A stretch of DNA of 64,000 bases from Actinomadura viridilutea (GTDB lineage: Bacteria > Actinomycetota > Actinomycetes > Streptosporangiales > Streptosporangiaceae), in NCBI GenBank assembly GCA_003001795.1, contig PVNI01000001.1, forward strand, positions 1 to 64,000. Reading direction: 5' to 3'. The notes under the pieces are model-generated. The model was not told the origin of the DNA. It made no database searches and saw only the letters and a program-made list of their open reading frames with translations. Of the stretch, positions 35,040 to 44,478 are shown piece by piece. Position 1 is the first letter of the stretch. Every line of letters starts with the position of its first letter. A program made the translations under genes and the position numbers.

Positions 35040-36055
35040 TCCTTACTCGACGGCGTACCGGGAACAAGGCGATCATCGCGTGCGGCATTCCCGCGCCCCG
35101 CGCCGCGCGGGCGAAGGCCCGGCCGGTCCGCGCCGGGCGCTCCCGCGCCGCCCGGCGAGCGGGCGGTCAGCAGCGCCGCGCCCGCGTTGACCAGGTCGGC
35201 GAGGGTCAGCAGCACGCGGGACGCGATCGCCACCACGATCGGCGCCCCGGCGGGCAGCCAGGACGACAGCACCAGCACCAGCGCCGCCTCGCGGGCGCCC
35301 AGGCCGGACGGCGCGATGAACACCAGGAACCCCGTCACGAACGCCAGCGCGTACGCGCCCGTCGCCGCGAACGGCAGCCCGGCCCCTTCGCCGCCCACCG
35401 CCGCGCACAGCAGCCAGGTGTGCACGCCGAACAGCGCCCACGCCAGCATCGTCCAGGCCACCGCGCGCAGCGTCACGCCCAGGCCGACCGCGTGCTCCAG
35501 CGGCGGCCGGCGCACCAGCCGCAGCGCCGTGTTCAGGAACCAGGTGACGATCCGGGGATGCAGCGCGCCCAGCAGCAGCGGCGCGAGCAGGAACAGCCAC
35601 CAGTACCGGTCGCGGGCCGCCTGCGAGGTCAGCGGAAGCGTCACCGACGCGACGGCGAGCCCGCACGCGCACGTCGTCGCCACCGCCAGCAGCACGGAAC
35701 TGAAGTTGCGCAGCCGCGGCACCTGGTAGGCCCGTCCCATCTCCACCTGGGTGACGAGCGCCCACACCTTGCCCGGCACGTACTTGCCGAGCTGGGACAC
35801 GGCGTTGATGCGGAAGGCCACCCCGAGCGGCAACGGCGACCCCAGCCCGCCCAGCAGCGCCCGCCAGGCCACCATCCAGGAGAACAACCCGGCGAGGCCC
35901 GCCGCGAACGCGCCCAGCAGCGTCGCCCAGGACATCTGCTGGAACGCCCGTACCGTCTCGTCCCACCGGCTGATGAGGCTGTAGGCGCAAAAGCCCAGGG
36001 CGAGCAGCACGAGCAGGACGCGCACCGCCCGCATCGCCACGGCCTTCACAGTCAC
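35036..36055 (-). CDS. Flippase-like / LPG-synthase transmembrane domain protein
   Basis: About 339 residues from GTG 36055, with about eight membrane helices. The sequence matches the integral domain of lysylphosphatidylglycerol synthases (UPF0104/PF03706) without the soluble aminoacyl domain. Landmarks are FRINAVSQLGKYVPGKVWAL, a conserved loop of this family, and FIAPSGLGAREAALVLVLSS with the hallmark GxGxREA-like turn. Such proteins are thought to flip or bind lipid-linked precursors. A TAGTCT -10-like element ends 6 bases before the GTG, suggesting a leaderless transcript. The C-terminal ~40 residues are Gly/Pro/Arg-rich and soluble. Confidence 0.88.
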   Translation of the reverse strand: MTVKAVAMRAVRVLLVLLALGFCAYSLISRWDETVRAFQQMSWATLLGAFAAGLAGLFSWMVAWRALLGGLGSPLPLGVAFRINAVSQLGKYVPGKVWALVTQVEMGRAYQVPRLRNFSSVLLAVATTCACGLAVASVTLPLTSQAARDRYWWLFLLAPLLLGALHPRIVTWFLNTALRLVRRPPLEHAVGLGVTLRAVAWTMLAWALFGVHTWLLCAAVGGEGAGLPFAATGAYALAFVTGFLVFIAPSGLGAREAALVLVLSSWLPAGAPIVVAIASRVLLTLADLVNAGAALLTARSPGGAGAPGADRPGLRPRGAGRGNAARDDRLVPGTPSSKE

Positions 36056-36061
36056 CCGCCC

Positions 36062-36198
36062 AGACTAGGCGAATTGGACGGCGGACCTGACGCGCCCCAC
36101 CGAGGGCGCGTCCCCGGGGGGCGAAGCCCTCCGGTGGTTCCCCAGACGCGCCATCTTCTTCCTGGCTGCCCCCGGCCATCGGCGAGGCGCCCTATTGT
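36062..36198. promoter_or_regulatory. Divergent promoters with start-proximal -10 elements
   Basis: On the minus strand TAGTCT (complement of 36062-36067) lies 6 bases before GTG 36055. On the plus strand TATTGT (36193-36198) lies 9 bases before ATG 36208. Neither gene has a ribosome binding site in that gap, so both transcripts may be leaderless. Confidence 0.5.
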
Positions 36199-36207
36199 GG
36201 GCTGACG

Positions 36208-36912
36208 ATGAAACTCTCCGATGTGGTCGCCTTCATGGGGCACCAGGTGCACGTGTGCCGGTTCCGCGAGGCGGGGACGCTGCTCGACTGGATGGGCCGC
36301 GACCTGCGCGGCAAGCGCGTCCTGGACGTGGCCGGCGGCGACGGCTACTGGGCCGGCCGGGCCCGCCGGCGCGGCGCCCAGGCGGTGTCGATCGACCTGT
36401 CCCGCAAGAAGATGCTGTACGGGCGGACCCTCGCCGACGCGCCCGCCCTCATCGAATGCGACGCCCTGCGCCTGCCGTTCGCCGACGCGTCGTTCGACGC
36501 GATCCTGTCCGTCTGCGCGATCGAGCACTTCGACGACGGCGGGACGTCCCTGGACGAGATGGCGCGGGTGCTCAAGCCCGGCGGCGAGATCTTCATGTCC
36601 GCCGACGTGCTCAGCCGCGCCGACGCCTGGCCCAAGCTGCGCGACGCGCACAAGGCCAAGTACCACGTCCAGCACACCTACACGCACGAGTCGCTGCGCA
36701 AGCTCATGGACGAGCGCGACCTGGACCTGGTGCGGCACTCCTACCAGTTCCGCACCGCCGCCGCCGAGCGCCTGTACCTGTCGCTGTCGGCCTACGGCGG
36801 CCGGGTGGGCTTCAACGCCGCCGCCCCGCTGACGCCGCTCGTGGCGCTCGCCGACCGGCGCGCCCCCAACGAGCGCGGCAGCATCGTGCTGGTCCACGCG
36901 CGCAAACGATGA
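36208..36912 (+). CDS. Class I SAM-dependent methyltransferase
   Basis: About 234 residues. The SAM-binding motif I is GKRVLDVAGGDGYWAGRARR (~32-51), with acidic motif II at AVSIDLSRKKMLYGR. IECDALRLPFADASFDAILS and VCAIEHFDDGGTSLDEMARV match the Methyltransf_11 family post-motif region, and VLKPGGEIFMSADV follows. Family members methylate small molecules, sugars or lipids; the substrate is unknown. It lies in the glycosyltransferase-rich stretch, so an O-methyl sugar or lipid carrier is possible. A putative leaderless promoter (TATTGT) precedes it. Confidence 0.85.
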   Translation: MKLSDVVAFMGHQVHVCRFREAGTLLDWMGRDLRGKRVLDVAGGDGYWAGRARRRGAQAVSIDLSRKKMLYGRTLADAPALIECDALRLPFADASFDAILSVCAIEHFDDGGTSLDEMARVLKPGGEIFMSADVLSRADAWPKLRDAHKAKYHVQHTYTHESLRKLMDERDLDLVRHSYQFRTAAAERLYLSLSAYGGRVGFNAAAPLTPLVALADRRAPNERGSIVLVHARKR

Positions 36913-37010
36913 TCACGTCGGGGTCCGCGCCCGGCCGCCGCGGTGGGCGTAGGCTTGCGGGGGAGGAGTGATCCCCGTCACTTCCACCGAACCGGAATAG
37001 GGGTGGACCC

Positions 37011-38171
37011 GTGACGCATCGGATTCTGCTCGACGCCACCGCCGTGCCCGCCGACCGCGGCGCGCTCAGCCGGTACGTCGACGGCCTGCTCGCGGCGCTG
37101 CACGCGCTCGGCGCCGATCTCGCGGTGGCCTGCCAGCGCGCCGACGAACGCCGCTACGCCGACCTGGTGCCCGGCGCCCGCGTCGTGCCCGGGCCGGCCG
37201 CGCTGGCGCACCGCGCGTCCCGCCTGGCCTGGGAGCAGACCGGACTGCCGTACCTGGCGCGGCAGGTGGGGGCCGACGTGCTGCACGTCCCCGCCTACGC
37301 CATGCCCATGGCGGCGGACCTGCCGACCGTGGTCACCATCCACGACGTCACGCTGTTCACCGAGCCGGGCGACGACCCGATCCGCGCCACCTACGTCAAG
37401 TCGGCGACCCGCACCGCCGTCCGCCGCGCCACCCGGCTGATCGCGCCGTCCCGCGCCACCCGCGACGGGCTGGTGCGGATGCTGGACGCCGACCCGTCCC
37501 ACATCGACGTGGCCTACCACGGCGTCGACCACGGGCTGTTCCACCGCCCGTCGGAGGAGGAGGCCAAGCGGGTCTCCGACCGGCTCGGCCTGCACGGCCG
37601 CCCGTACATCGCCTACCTGGGCGCCCTGGAGCCGCGCAAGAACGTGCCGAACCTGATCCGCGGCTGGGCGAAGGCGTGCGCGCGGCGCGACGACCCGCCC
37701 GCGCTGGTGCTGGCGGGCAGCGGCGGCTGGGACGACGAGATCGACGCCGCGCTGGCCGCCGTCCCCCCGCACCTCAAGATCGTCCGCCCCGGGTACCTGC
37801 CGTGGTCGGCGCTGCCGGGCTTCTTCGGCGGGGCGCTGGCCGTGGCGCTGCCCAGCCGCGGCGAGGGCTTCGGCCTGCCCGTCCTGGAGGCCATGGCCTG
37901 CGGCGCCGCGGTGCTGACGACGCGGCGCGGCCCGCTGCCGGAGGTCGGCGGGGACGCCGTCGCCTACACCGAGCCCGACGCCGACGGCATCGCCGCGGCC
38001 CTGTCCGCGCTGATCGACGACCCGTCCGGCCGCCGCGCCCTGGGGGAGGCCGCCGTCGAACGCGCCCGCCGCTTCACCTGGACGGCCTCCGCCGAAAACC
38101 ATCTGGCGTCCTACCGGCGGGCCGTGGAGCAGTACGCCGCCGCCTCCTCCGCCGGAGGAGAAGCACCCTAG
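37011..38171 (+). CDS. Family 4 glycosyltransferase, mannosyltransferase-like
   Basis: About 386 residues from GTG 37011. Motifs: RILLDATAVPADRGALSRYV, DVLHVPAYAMPM, PTVVTIHDVTLFTEP, RLIAPSRATRDGLVR, DVAYHGVDHGLFHRP, YIAYLGALEPRKNVPNLIRG, FGGALAVALPSRGEGFGLPV and LEAMACGAAVLTTRRGPLPE. The EGFGLPVLEAMACG E-x7-E element is the hallmark donor-site of GT4 mannosyl- and glucosyltransferases. TAGGCT at about 36948 gives a possible -10 with a ~55-base leader. The adjacent mannose-1-phosphate guanylyltransferase-like gene makes GDP-mannose a plausible donor, by context only. Confidence 0.9.
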   Translation: MTHRILLDATAVPADRGALSRYVDGLLAALHALGADLAVACQRADERRYADLVPGARVVPGPAALAHRASRLAWEQTGLPYLARQVGADVLHVPAYAMPMAADLPTVVTIHDVTLFTEPGDDPIRATYVKSATRTAVRRATRLIAPSRATRDGLVRMLDADPSHIDVAYHGVDHGLFHRPSEEEAKRVSDRLGLHGRPYIAYLGALEPRKNVPNLIRGWAKACARRDDPPALVLAGSGGWDDEIDAALAAVPPHLKIVRPGYLPWSALPGFFGGALAVALPSRGEGFGLPVLEAMACGAAVLTTRRGPLPEVGGDAVAYTEPDADGIAAALSALIDDPSGRRALGEAAVERARRFTWTASAENHLASYRRAVEQYAAASSAGGEAP

Positions 38172-38317
38172 ATATGCCCAAAGGTACGTGACCTCGCCGT
38201 TTTCGCGGGATTGCCACTAGGCTCGCTCGGACCTGACGCCGTGGGAGCCGGGCCGCGTCCCGTCGCCGCCGCCGCGCGCGACGGGCCCGCGTCCCGGCCA
38301 GTCGTGAGAGGAGCCTG

Positions 38318-39385
38318 TTGGAAGCCATCCTGTTGGTCGGGGGCCAGGGCACCCGGCTGCGACCGCTGACAATCTCCACGCCCAAGCCGCTGCTTCCCAC
38401 GGCCGGAGTGCCCTTCCTCGCGCACCAGCTCGCGCGCGCCCACGCGGCGGGCGTCGAGCGGATCGTGTTCGCCACCTCCTACCGCGCGGAGATGTTCGAG
38501 GCCGCGTTCGGGCGGCGCGCCCACGGCGTCGAACTCGTCTACGTCAGCGAGGAGGAGCCGCTCGGCACGGGCGGGGCGATCCGCAACGCGGCGCGGGCCC
38601 TGACGTGCGGCCCGGACGACCCCGTGCTGATCCTCAACGGCGACATCCTGTCCGGGCACGACATCCGGGCGCAGGTGGAGCTGCACGAGAAGACGGGCGC
38701 CGCCGTCACGCTGCACCTGACGGAGGTGGACGACCCGTCCCGGTTCGGATGCGTGCCCACCGACGACGAGGGCCGGGTCACCGCGTTCCTGGAGAAGACC
38801 CCGAACCCGGTCACGAACCGGATCAACGCCGGCTGCTACGTGTTCCGCCGCTCGGCGATCGACGCGATCCCGGCGGACACGGTGGTGTCGGTGGAGCGCG
38901 AGACGTTCCCCGGGCTGATCGCGTCCGGCGCGGTGGTCATGGGGCACGTCGAGACCGGCTACTGGATGGACGTCGGCACGCCGCAGGCGTTCGTGCGGGG
39001 CTCCTGCGACCTGGTGCTGGGCCGCCTGGCCTCGCCCGCCATGCCGGGCGAGCCGGGCGAGCGGCTCGTCCTGGACGGCGCGGTGGTGTCGCCGGGCGCG
39101 GTGGTGCGGGGCGGCACCACCGTTGGGCGCGGGGCGGTGGTGGAGGCGGGCGCCACCGTGTCCGGCAGCGTCCTGCTGGACGAGGTGGTCGTGGCCGAGG
39201 GCGCGACGGTGTGCGACTCGGTGCTCAGCCGCGGCGCGCGGGTGGGGCCCGGCGCGGTGCTGGAGGGCGTCGTCCTCGGCGACGGCGCCGTGGTCGGGCC
39301 GGGCAACGAGCTGCGCGGCGGCCTGCGGGTCTGGCCGGGCATCGAGCTGCCGCCCACCGCCGTGCGGTTCTCCACCGACGCCTGA
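38318..39385 (+). CDS. Mannose-1-phosphate guanylyltransferase-like sugar nucleotidyltransferase with left-handed beta-helix
   Basis: About 355 residues. TTG 38318 is chosen because GAGAGGAG lies a few bases upstream and the product begins at the conserved MEAILLVGGQGTRLRPLT signature. The pyrophosphorylase core (~1-230) shows TPKPLLPTAGVPFLAHQ, PLGTGGAIRNAARA, VLILNGDILSGHD, FLEKTPNPVTNRINAGCYVF and TGYWMDVGTPQAFV. The C-terminal ~110 residues are hexapeptide repeats forming a beta helix. It resembles the GDP-mannose pyrophosphorylase found beside fbiA/fbiB/whiB2 in mycobacteria and would supply GDP-mannose for glycosylation. Glucose-1-phosphate enzymes have a related layout, so the sugar remains an inference. 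Confidence 0.88.
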   Translation: MEAILLVGGQGTRLRPLTISTPKPLLPTAGVPFLAHQLARAHAAGVERIVFATSYRAEMFEAAFGRRAHGVELVYVSEEEPLGTGGAIRNAARALTCGPDDPVLILNGDILSGHDIRAQVELHEKTGAAVTLHLTEVDDPSRFGCVPTDDEGRVTAFLEKTPNPVTNRINAGCYVFRRSAIDAIPADTVVSVERETFPGLIASGAVVMGHVETGYWMDVGTPQAFVRGSCDLVLGRLASPAMPGEPGERLVLDGAVVSPGAVVRGGTTVGRGAVVEAGATVSGSVLLDEVVVAEGATVCDSVLSRGARVGPGAVLEGVVLGDGAVVGPGNELRGGLRVWPGIELPPTAVRFSTDA

Positions 39386-39391
39386 GCCGCC

Positions 39392-40357
39392 ATGGGACAG
39401 GGAGCGCTTGCCGGCGGCGCCGCCGGGGCGTTGCCTGGAAAGGTGCGTCACTGGCGCCCGCCGTGGCCGCTGGACCTGCGGACGACGCTGGACCCGCACC
39501 GGCGCGGACCGCACGACCCGGCGTTCCGCGTCGACGCGGACGGCGCGATCTGGCGCGCCTCATTCACCCCCGACGGGCCGGGCACGCTCCGCCTGCGCAT
39601 GCGCCGGGACGCGTCCGGGAACGGCGTCTCCGGAGACGTCGTCGAGGCCACCGCGTGGGGGCCGGGCGCGGACGCGCTGCTGGAGGGCGTGCCCGACCTG
39701 CTCGGTGCGAGCGATCCCGCCGACGGCTTCCGGCCCCTCGACCCGGTGGTGCGGGAGGCGGTCCGGCTCCGGCCGGGGCTGCGCATCGGCCGGACGGGAC
39801 GGGTGTTCGAGGCGCTCGTCCCCGCGGTGCTGGAGCAGAAGGTGCCGGGCGCCGAGGCGTGGCGGGCCTGGGGGTACCTGCTGCGGCGGTTCGGGGAGCC
39901 CGCGCCCGGCACCGAGGGGCTGCCGGGCGGGCCCCTGCGCGTCCCGCCGCCGCCGGAGGTCTGGGCCCGGATCCCGTCGTGGGAGTGGCACCGCTCCGGC
40001 GCCGAGCCGGTCCGCGCGCGGACGATCATCGGCGCCGCCCGCGTCGCCGCCCGGCTGGAGGAGGACCCCAGCGAGCGGCGACTGCGCTCCCTGCCGGGCA
40101 TCGGGCCGTGGACGGCCGCCGAGGTGCGCCAGCGGGCCGTGGGCGACGCCGACGCGGTGTCCGTCGGCGACTACCACCTGCCCGGGCTGGTGGGCCGGGC
40201 CCTGATCGGCCGCGAGGTGGACGACGCGGGGATGCTCGAACTGCTGGAGCCGTACGCGGGGCATCGGCATCGCGTCACCCGGCTGCTGGTGCCGTTCGGC
40301 GCGGGTCGGCCGCGACGCGGCCCCCGGATGCCCGTGCGCGACTACCGGAGGTTCTGA
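39392..40357 (+). CDS. DNA-3-methyladenine glycosylase II-like (AlkA family) base-excision enzyme
   Basis: About 321 residues, starting 7 bases after the preceding stop. The HhH-GPD signature is LRSLPGIGPWTAAEVRQRAV, followed by the catalytic Asp in DADAVSVGDYHLPGLV (residues ~250-265). ALVPAVLEQKVPGAEAWRAW is the conserved helix before the hairpin. The N-terminal ~110 residues resemble the AlkA beta domain in position but are weakly conserved. These enzymes excise alkylated bases from DNA. The 3' end overlaps a convergent small gene by about 83 bases. Confidence 0.88.
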   Translation: MGQGALAGGAAGALPGKVRHWRPPWPLDLRTTLDPHRRGPHDPAFRVDADGAIWRASFTPDGPGTLRLRMRRDASGNGVSGDVVEATAWGPGADALLEGVPDLLGASDPADGFRPLDPVVREAVRLRPGLRIGRTGRVFEALVPAVLEQKVPGAEAWRAWGYLLRRFGEPAPGTEGLPGGPLRVPPPPEVWARIPSWEWHRSGAEPVRARTIIGAARVAARLEEDPSERRLRSLPGIGPWTAAEVRQRAVGDADAVSVGDYHLPGLVGRALIGREVDDAGMLELLEPYAGHRHRVTRLLVPFGAGRPRRGPRMPVRDYRRF

Positions 40358-40490
40358 GGTCCGGGGGCGTCGTCCCCCGGCGGCGCAGCCAGAAGTTGTT
40401 CGGGGCCCAGTCGAGCCCGTCCCTGCTGTCCGCGCCGAGCCACGGGCCGACCAGGCCCAGGGCGGCGATGGCGATGAGCATGTAGAGCAT
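40275..40490 (-). CDS. Small membrane protein of unknown function, antisense to the glycosylase 3' end
   Basis: About 71 residues from ATG 40490, with AAGGG seven bases upstream. The N-terminal half is well structured: a membrane helix (MLYMLIAIAALGLVGPWLGA) then DSRDGLDWAPNNFWLRRR. That arrangement recalls short actinomycete membrane proteins with a DSRDGxDW motif. The rest is low-complexity Arg/Pro/Ala and overlaps the end of the convergent DNA glycosylase gene. The function is unknown; expression should be confirmed by transcript data. Confidence 0.6.
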   Translation of the reverse strand: MLYMLIAIAALGLVGPWLGADSRDGLDWAPNNFWLRRRGTTPPDLRTSGSRARASGGRVAADPRRTAPAAG

Positions 40491-40730
40491 GGCGGAACCC
40501 TTCGACGGCGTGCGTGATCGACGGCTGTGATCTATGGCGTGCGTGGTCGACCTTCGGTGCGGGCCCTGGCCAGGGGCTCGTCGCGGCGCCTGCGCGCGGT
40601 GCGGTGCGGCCGCTCTCCGGCTCCGGTGGCGGGGTCCCCGCCGTCTGCCGGACGCATCTTCAGTTTGACTTCGTCCACCTTTCAGGTCCAGCGACTATTT
40701 CTGCACCATTCATGTAAGAATCTCTTCACG

Positions 40731-41717
40731 ATGTTGGATCTCGGTCGGCTGCGGGTGCTGCGCGAGCTCAAGCTGCGCGGCACGGTCAGCGCGGTCGCGT
40801 CCGCCCTCGGATACACCCCCTCCGCGGTGTCCCAGCAGCTCGCGCAGCTGCAGCGGGAGGTGGGCGTGCCCCTGGTGGAGCGGGCCGGGCGGCGGCTGCG
40901 GCTGACCGAGGCGGGCGAGGTGCTCGCCGAGCACGCCGAGACGCTGCTGGCGAAGGCGCAGCGCGCCGAGGAGGAGACCCTCGCCGCCAGCGGCCGCGTC
41001 GCGGGCACCGTGCGCGCCGTGGCGTACCAGACGGCGCTGCTGCACGTCGTCGCCCCCACGCTGCCGCGCCTGGCCGCCGAGCACCCCGACCTGGTGGTCG
41101 AGGTGCTCGACGAGGAGTTCGTGCGGGTGCTGCAGGCGCTGGTGCTGCGCGAGATCGACCTCGTGCTGACCGACGAGTACACCCATCTGCCCCGGCCGCG
41201 CCGCCCCGAGCTGGCCGCCGAGGTGCTGATCAGCGAGCGGATGCGGATCGCGCTGCCGGCCGCGCACCCGCTGGCGGCCCGGCCCGGCCCGGTGCGCATG
41301 GCCGAGCTGGCCGAGCAGGTGTGGGCGACCGGCCACCACGGCACCAATCACGCCGACCTGCTGGAGCGCACCTGCGTGGAGCTGGGCGGGTTCCGGCCGC
41401 TGGTGCGCTACCGCTCCAACGACCTGATGGTGGTCTTCGCGCTGGTCGCGCAGGGCTGCGCGGCGGCGCTCGTCCCCGACCTGTCGCTGGCCGAGGACCA
41501 GGAGGACGTCGTCGTGCGCGACATCGCCGACGCCCCGGTGAGCCGGCGCATGGTGATGTGGACGCGGGTCGGCGCGGACGTGCGGCCCTCGGTTCGGGCC
41601 GTCCTGGAGGCGCTGCGGCATTCGGCGGACCTGCTGGTGGCGCGCCGTCCCGGGCTCGTCCGGGGCGTCCCGGACGCCGGCGCCGAGTCTGAGGCCCGCC
41701 GGCGCCCGGATGCGTAA
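40731..41717 (+). CDS. LysR-family transcriptional regulator
   Basis: About 328 residues from ATG 40731. The N-terminal winged helix is typical: LDLGRLRVLRELKLRGTVSA, ALGYTPSAVSQQLAQLQREV and PLVERAGRRLRLTEAGEVLA. The substrate-binding domain (~90-300) shows GTVRAVAYQTALLHVVAP, IDLVLTDEYTHLPRPRR and QGCAAALVPDLSLAED. No ribosome site is visible, and a TAAGAA stretch 10 bases before the ATG hints at leaderless expression. It lies immediately upstream of fbiC in the same direction. The target and ligand are unknown; control of a neighbouring gene is typical of the family but cannot be shown here. Confidence 0.9.
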   Translation: MLDLGRLRVLRELKLRGTVSAVASALGYTPSAVSQQLAQLQREVGVPLVERAGRRLRLTEAGEVLAEHAETLLAKAQRAEEETLAASGRVAGTVRAVAYQTALLHVVAPTLPRLAAEHPDLVVEVLDEEFVRVLQALVLREIDLVLTDEYTHLPRPRRPELAAEVLISERMRIALPAAHPLAARPGPVRMAELAEQVWATGHHGTNHADLLERTCVELGGFRPLVRYRSNDLMVVFALVAQGCAAALVPDLSLAEDQEDVVVRDIADAPVSRRMVMWTRVGADVRPSVRAVLEALRHSADLLVARRPGLVRGVPDAGAESEARRRPDA

Positions 41718-41839
41718 CAAAGGGCGAGACAAAGGGCGCAAAGGCCGCCGACGGGGAATAAGAAGAAGGTCCGCGGGGCTCCCTTCACCGTCGATGCGTT
41801 TCCGCCCCTCCCCATGCCCGCAAAATATGACGTTTGGCA

Positions 41840-41853
41840 TAGAGTGCCTGGCA
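41840..41853 (+). promoter_or_regulatory. -10 element of probable leaderless fbiC mRNA
   Basis: TAGAGT (41840-41845) is followed by 7 bases and the ATG of fbiC, with no ribosome binding site. The same spacing is seen for fbiA. Confidence 0.5.
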
Positions 41854-44426
41854 TGGACGCTGGTGCTGTAACGGAGTCCGCGCTCCGCCGGGCCCTCGCC
41901 CGGGCACGCGACGGCAAGACGCTCGACCTCGACGAGGCCACCACCCTGCTGCACGCCCGCGGCGCGCAGCTCGACGCCCTGCTCGACCACGCCTCCCGGA
42001 TCCGCGACGCCGGCCTGGCCGCCGCCGGGCGACCCGGGATCATCACCTACAGCCGCAAGGTCTTCATCCCGCTCACCCGCCTGTGCCGGGACCGCTGCGG
42101 CTACTGCACGTTCGCCACCGTGCCGCACCGGCTGGACGCGCCGTACCTCAGCCCCGACGAGGTGCTGGAGATCGCCCGCCGGGGCGCCGCGCTCGGCTGC
42201 AAGGAGGCCCTGTTCACCCTCGGCGACCGGCCCGAGGACCGCTGGCGCCAGGCCCGCGAGTGGCTGGACGCGCACGGCTACGACGACACGCTCTCCTACG
42301 TCCGGGCGATGGCGATCCGGGTGCTGGAGGAGACCGGGCTGCTGCCGCACCTCAACCCGGGCGTGCTGAGCTGGCGCGACTTCCAGCGGCTCAAGCCGGT
42401 CGCGCCGTCCATGGGCATGATGCTGGAGACCACCGCGACCCGCCTGTTCACCGAGCGGGGCGGGCCGCACTTCGGCTCCCCGGACAAGGACCCGGCCGTG
42501 CGGCTGCGCGTGCTGGAGGACGCCGGCCGCACCAACGTGCCGTTCACCACGGGCATCCTCATCGGCATCGGCGAGACCCCCGCCGAACGCGCCGACGCGA
42601 TCTTCGCGATCCGCCGGACGATGCGCGAGTACGGGGCGATCCAGGAGGTGATCGTCCAGAACTTCCGCGCCAAGCCCGACACCAAGATGCGCGACACGCC
42701 GGACGCCGAGCTGGAGGAGCTCGCGGCCACCATCGCCGTCGCCCGGCTCGTGCTCGGCCCCAAGGCCCGCATCCAGGCCCCGCCGAACCTGGTGGACGAC
42801 CAGTACGCGCTCATGCTGCGCGCCGGCATCGACGACTGGGGCGGCGTGTCGCCGCTCACGCCCGACCACGTCAACCCCGAACGCCCCTGGCCGCAGATCG
42901 ACGAGCTGGCCGCCAAGACCGCGGCCGCGGGCTTCCAGCTGCGCGAACGCCTCACCATCTACCCCGAGTACCTCAAGCGCGGCGAGCCCTGGCTCGACCC
43001 GCGGCTGCGCGCCCACGTCGCCGCGCTGGCCGACCCCGCGACGGGCCTGGCCCGCGAGGACGCCGTGCCGGTGGGCCGCCCCTGGCAGGAGCCCGACGGC
43101 GGGCTGGACGCGTCCGGCCGCACCGACCTGCACGTGGAGATCGACACCGTCGGCCGCACGAGCGACCGCCGCGAGGACTTCGACTCCGTCTACGGCGACT
43201 GGGACGCGCTGCGCGACCGCGTGCACGCCCCGCGCCGCTTCGACGCCGACGTCAAGGCCGCGCTCGCCGCCGCCGAGAAGAACCCCGCCGGGCTCTCCGA
43301 CGACGAGGCCCTCGCCCTCCTGCACGCCGACGGCCCCGAACTGGACGCGCTCCAGAAGATCGCCGACGACCTGCGGCGCGACGCGGTCGGCGACGACGTC
43401 ACCTACGTCGTCACCCGCAACATCAACTTCACCAACGTCTGCTACACCGGCTGCCGGTTCTGCGCGTTCGCCCAGCGCCGCACCGACGCCGACGCCTACA
43501 CGCTGTCGCTGGAACAGGTCGGCGACCGGGTCGACCAGGCCTGGGAGGCGGGCGCCACCGAGATCTGCATGCAGGGCGGCATCCACCCCGACCTGCCCGG
43601 CACCGCGTACTTCGACCTCGCCCGCGAGGTCAAGCGCCGCGCCCCCGACATCCACCTGCACGCCTACAGCCCGATGGAGGTCGTCAACGGCGCGGCCCGC
43701 ACCGACATGTCCATCCGCGAGTGGCTGCAGGAGGCCAAGGCCGCCGGGGTCGACTCGCTGCCCGGCACCGCCGCCGAGATCCTGGACGACGACGTCCGCT
43801 GGGTGCTCACCAAGGGCAAGCTGCCCACCGACCAGTGGATCGAGGTCGTCACCACCGCCCACGAGATCGGCCTGCCGACGACGTCCACGATGATGTACGG
43901 GCACGTCGACACGCCCGCGCACTGGGTGGCCCACATCAAGCTGCTGCGTTCCATCCAGGAGCGCACCGGCGGGTTCACCGAGTTCGTGCTGCTGCCGTTC
44001 GTGCACCACAACGCGCCGATCTACCTGGCGGGCCTCGCCCGCCCGGGCCCCACCGTCCGGGAGAACATCGCGGTGCACGCCCTCGCCCGCATCCTGCTGC
44101 ACGGCGCCATCCCCAACATCCAGACGTCCTGGGTGAAGCTGGGCGACGAGCTGTGCGCGCGCGTCCTGCAGGGCGGCGTCAACGACCTGGGCGGCACCCT
44201 GATGGAGGAGACCATCAGCCGCATGGCCGGGTCGGAGAACGGCTCCTTCAAGACGATCAGCTCGCTGGAGGCCATCGCCGCCCGGGCGGGCCGCCCCGCC
44301 CGCCAACGCACCACCCTCTACGGCGAGGTGCCCGAAGAGCGGATCCAGGCGGCCCGCCGCACCGACGGCGTCGGCCACTTCGGCAAGTCCGCCGGCCGTA
44401 CGCAACTGCCCCTCGTGCAGGCCTGA
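41853..44426 (+). CDS. fbiC: FO synthase (CofG-CofH fusion), coenzyme F420 biosynthesis
   Basis: About 857 residues from ATG 41853; an in-frame ATG at 41814 is less likely because the -10 element lies between them. Two radical-SAM domains are fused. The CofG half has the cluster motif C-x3-C-x2-C at residues 78/82/85 ([14 protein letters not shown]). The CofH half repeats it at 530/534/537 ([14 protein letters not shown]), followed by [15 protein letters not shown] and [12 protein letters not shown]. The enzyme joins tyrosine and 5-amino-6-ribitylaminouracil into FO, the deazaflavin chromophore. Its length matches actinobacterial FbiC. The fbiA and fbiB genes lie about 14 kb away in the same window. 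A perfect hairpin follows the gene. Confidence 0.97.
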   Translation: MDAGAVTESALRRALARARDGKTLDLDEATTLLHARGAQLDALLDHASRIRDAGLAAAGRPGIITYSRKVFIPLTRLCRDRCGYCTFATVPHRLDAPYLSPDEVLEIARRGAALGCKEALFTLGDRPEDRWRQAREWLDAHGYDDTLSYVRAMAIRVLEETGLLPHLNPGVLSWRDFQRLKPVAPSMGMMLETTATRLFTERGGPHFGSPDKDPAVRLRVLEDAGRTNVPFTTGILIGIGETPAERADAIFAIRRTMREYGAIQEVIVQNFRAKPDTKMRDTPDAELEELAATIAVARLVLGPKARIQAPPNLVDDQYALMLRAGIDDWGGVSPLTPDHVNPERPWPQIDELAAKTAAAGFQLRERLTIYPEYLKRGEPWLDPRLRAHVAALADPATGLAREDAVPVGRPWQEPDGGLDASGRTDLHVEIDTVGRTSDRREDFDSVYGDWDALRDRVHAPRRFDADVKAALAAAEKNPAGLSDDEALALLHADGPELDALQKIADDLRRDAVGDDVTYVVTRNINFTNVCYTGCRFCAFAQRRTDADAYTLSLEQVGDRVDQAWEAGATEICMQGGIHPDLPGTAYFDLAREVKRRAPDIHLHAYSPMEVVNGAARTDMSIREWLQEAKAAGVDSLPGTAAEILDDDVRWVLTKGKLPTDQWIEVVTTAHEIGLPTTSTMMYGHVDTPAHWVAHIKLLRSIQERTGGFTEFVLLPFVHHNAPIYLAGLARPGPTVRENIAVHALARILLHGAIPNIQTSWVKLGDELCARVLQGGVNDLGGTLMEETISRMAGSENGSFKTISSLEAIAARAGRPARQRTTLYGEVPEERIQAARRTDGVGHFGKSAGRTQLPLVQA

Positions 44427-44439
44427 ACGAGGACGACCC

Positions 44440-44473
44440 GCGGCTGGACGGCGCTCACTCGCCGTCCAGCCGC
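44440..44473. terminator. Bidirectional hairpin between fbiC and the HerA-like gene
   Basis: GCGGCTGGACGGC, an 8-base loop and GCCGTCCAGCCGC form a 13-bp perfect stem in the 52-base gap between convergent genes. It suits termination of both transcripts. No T-run is visible. Confidence 0.75.
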
Positions 44474-44478
44474 ACCGG

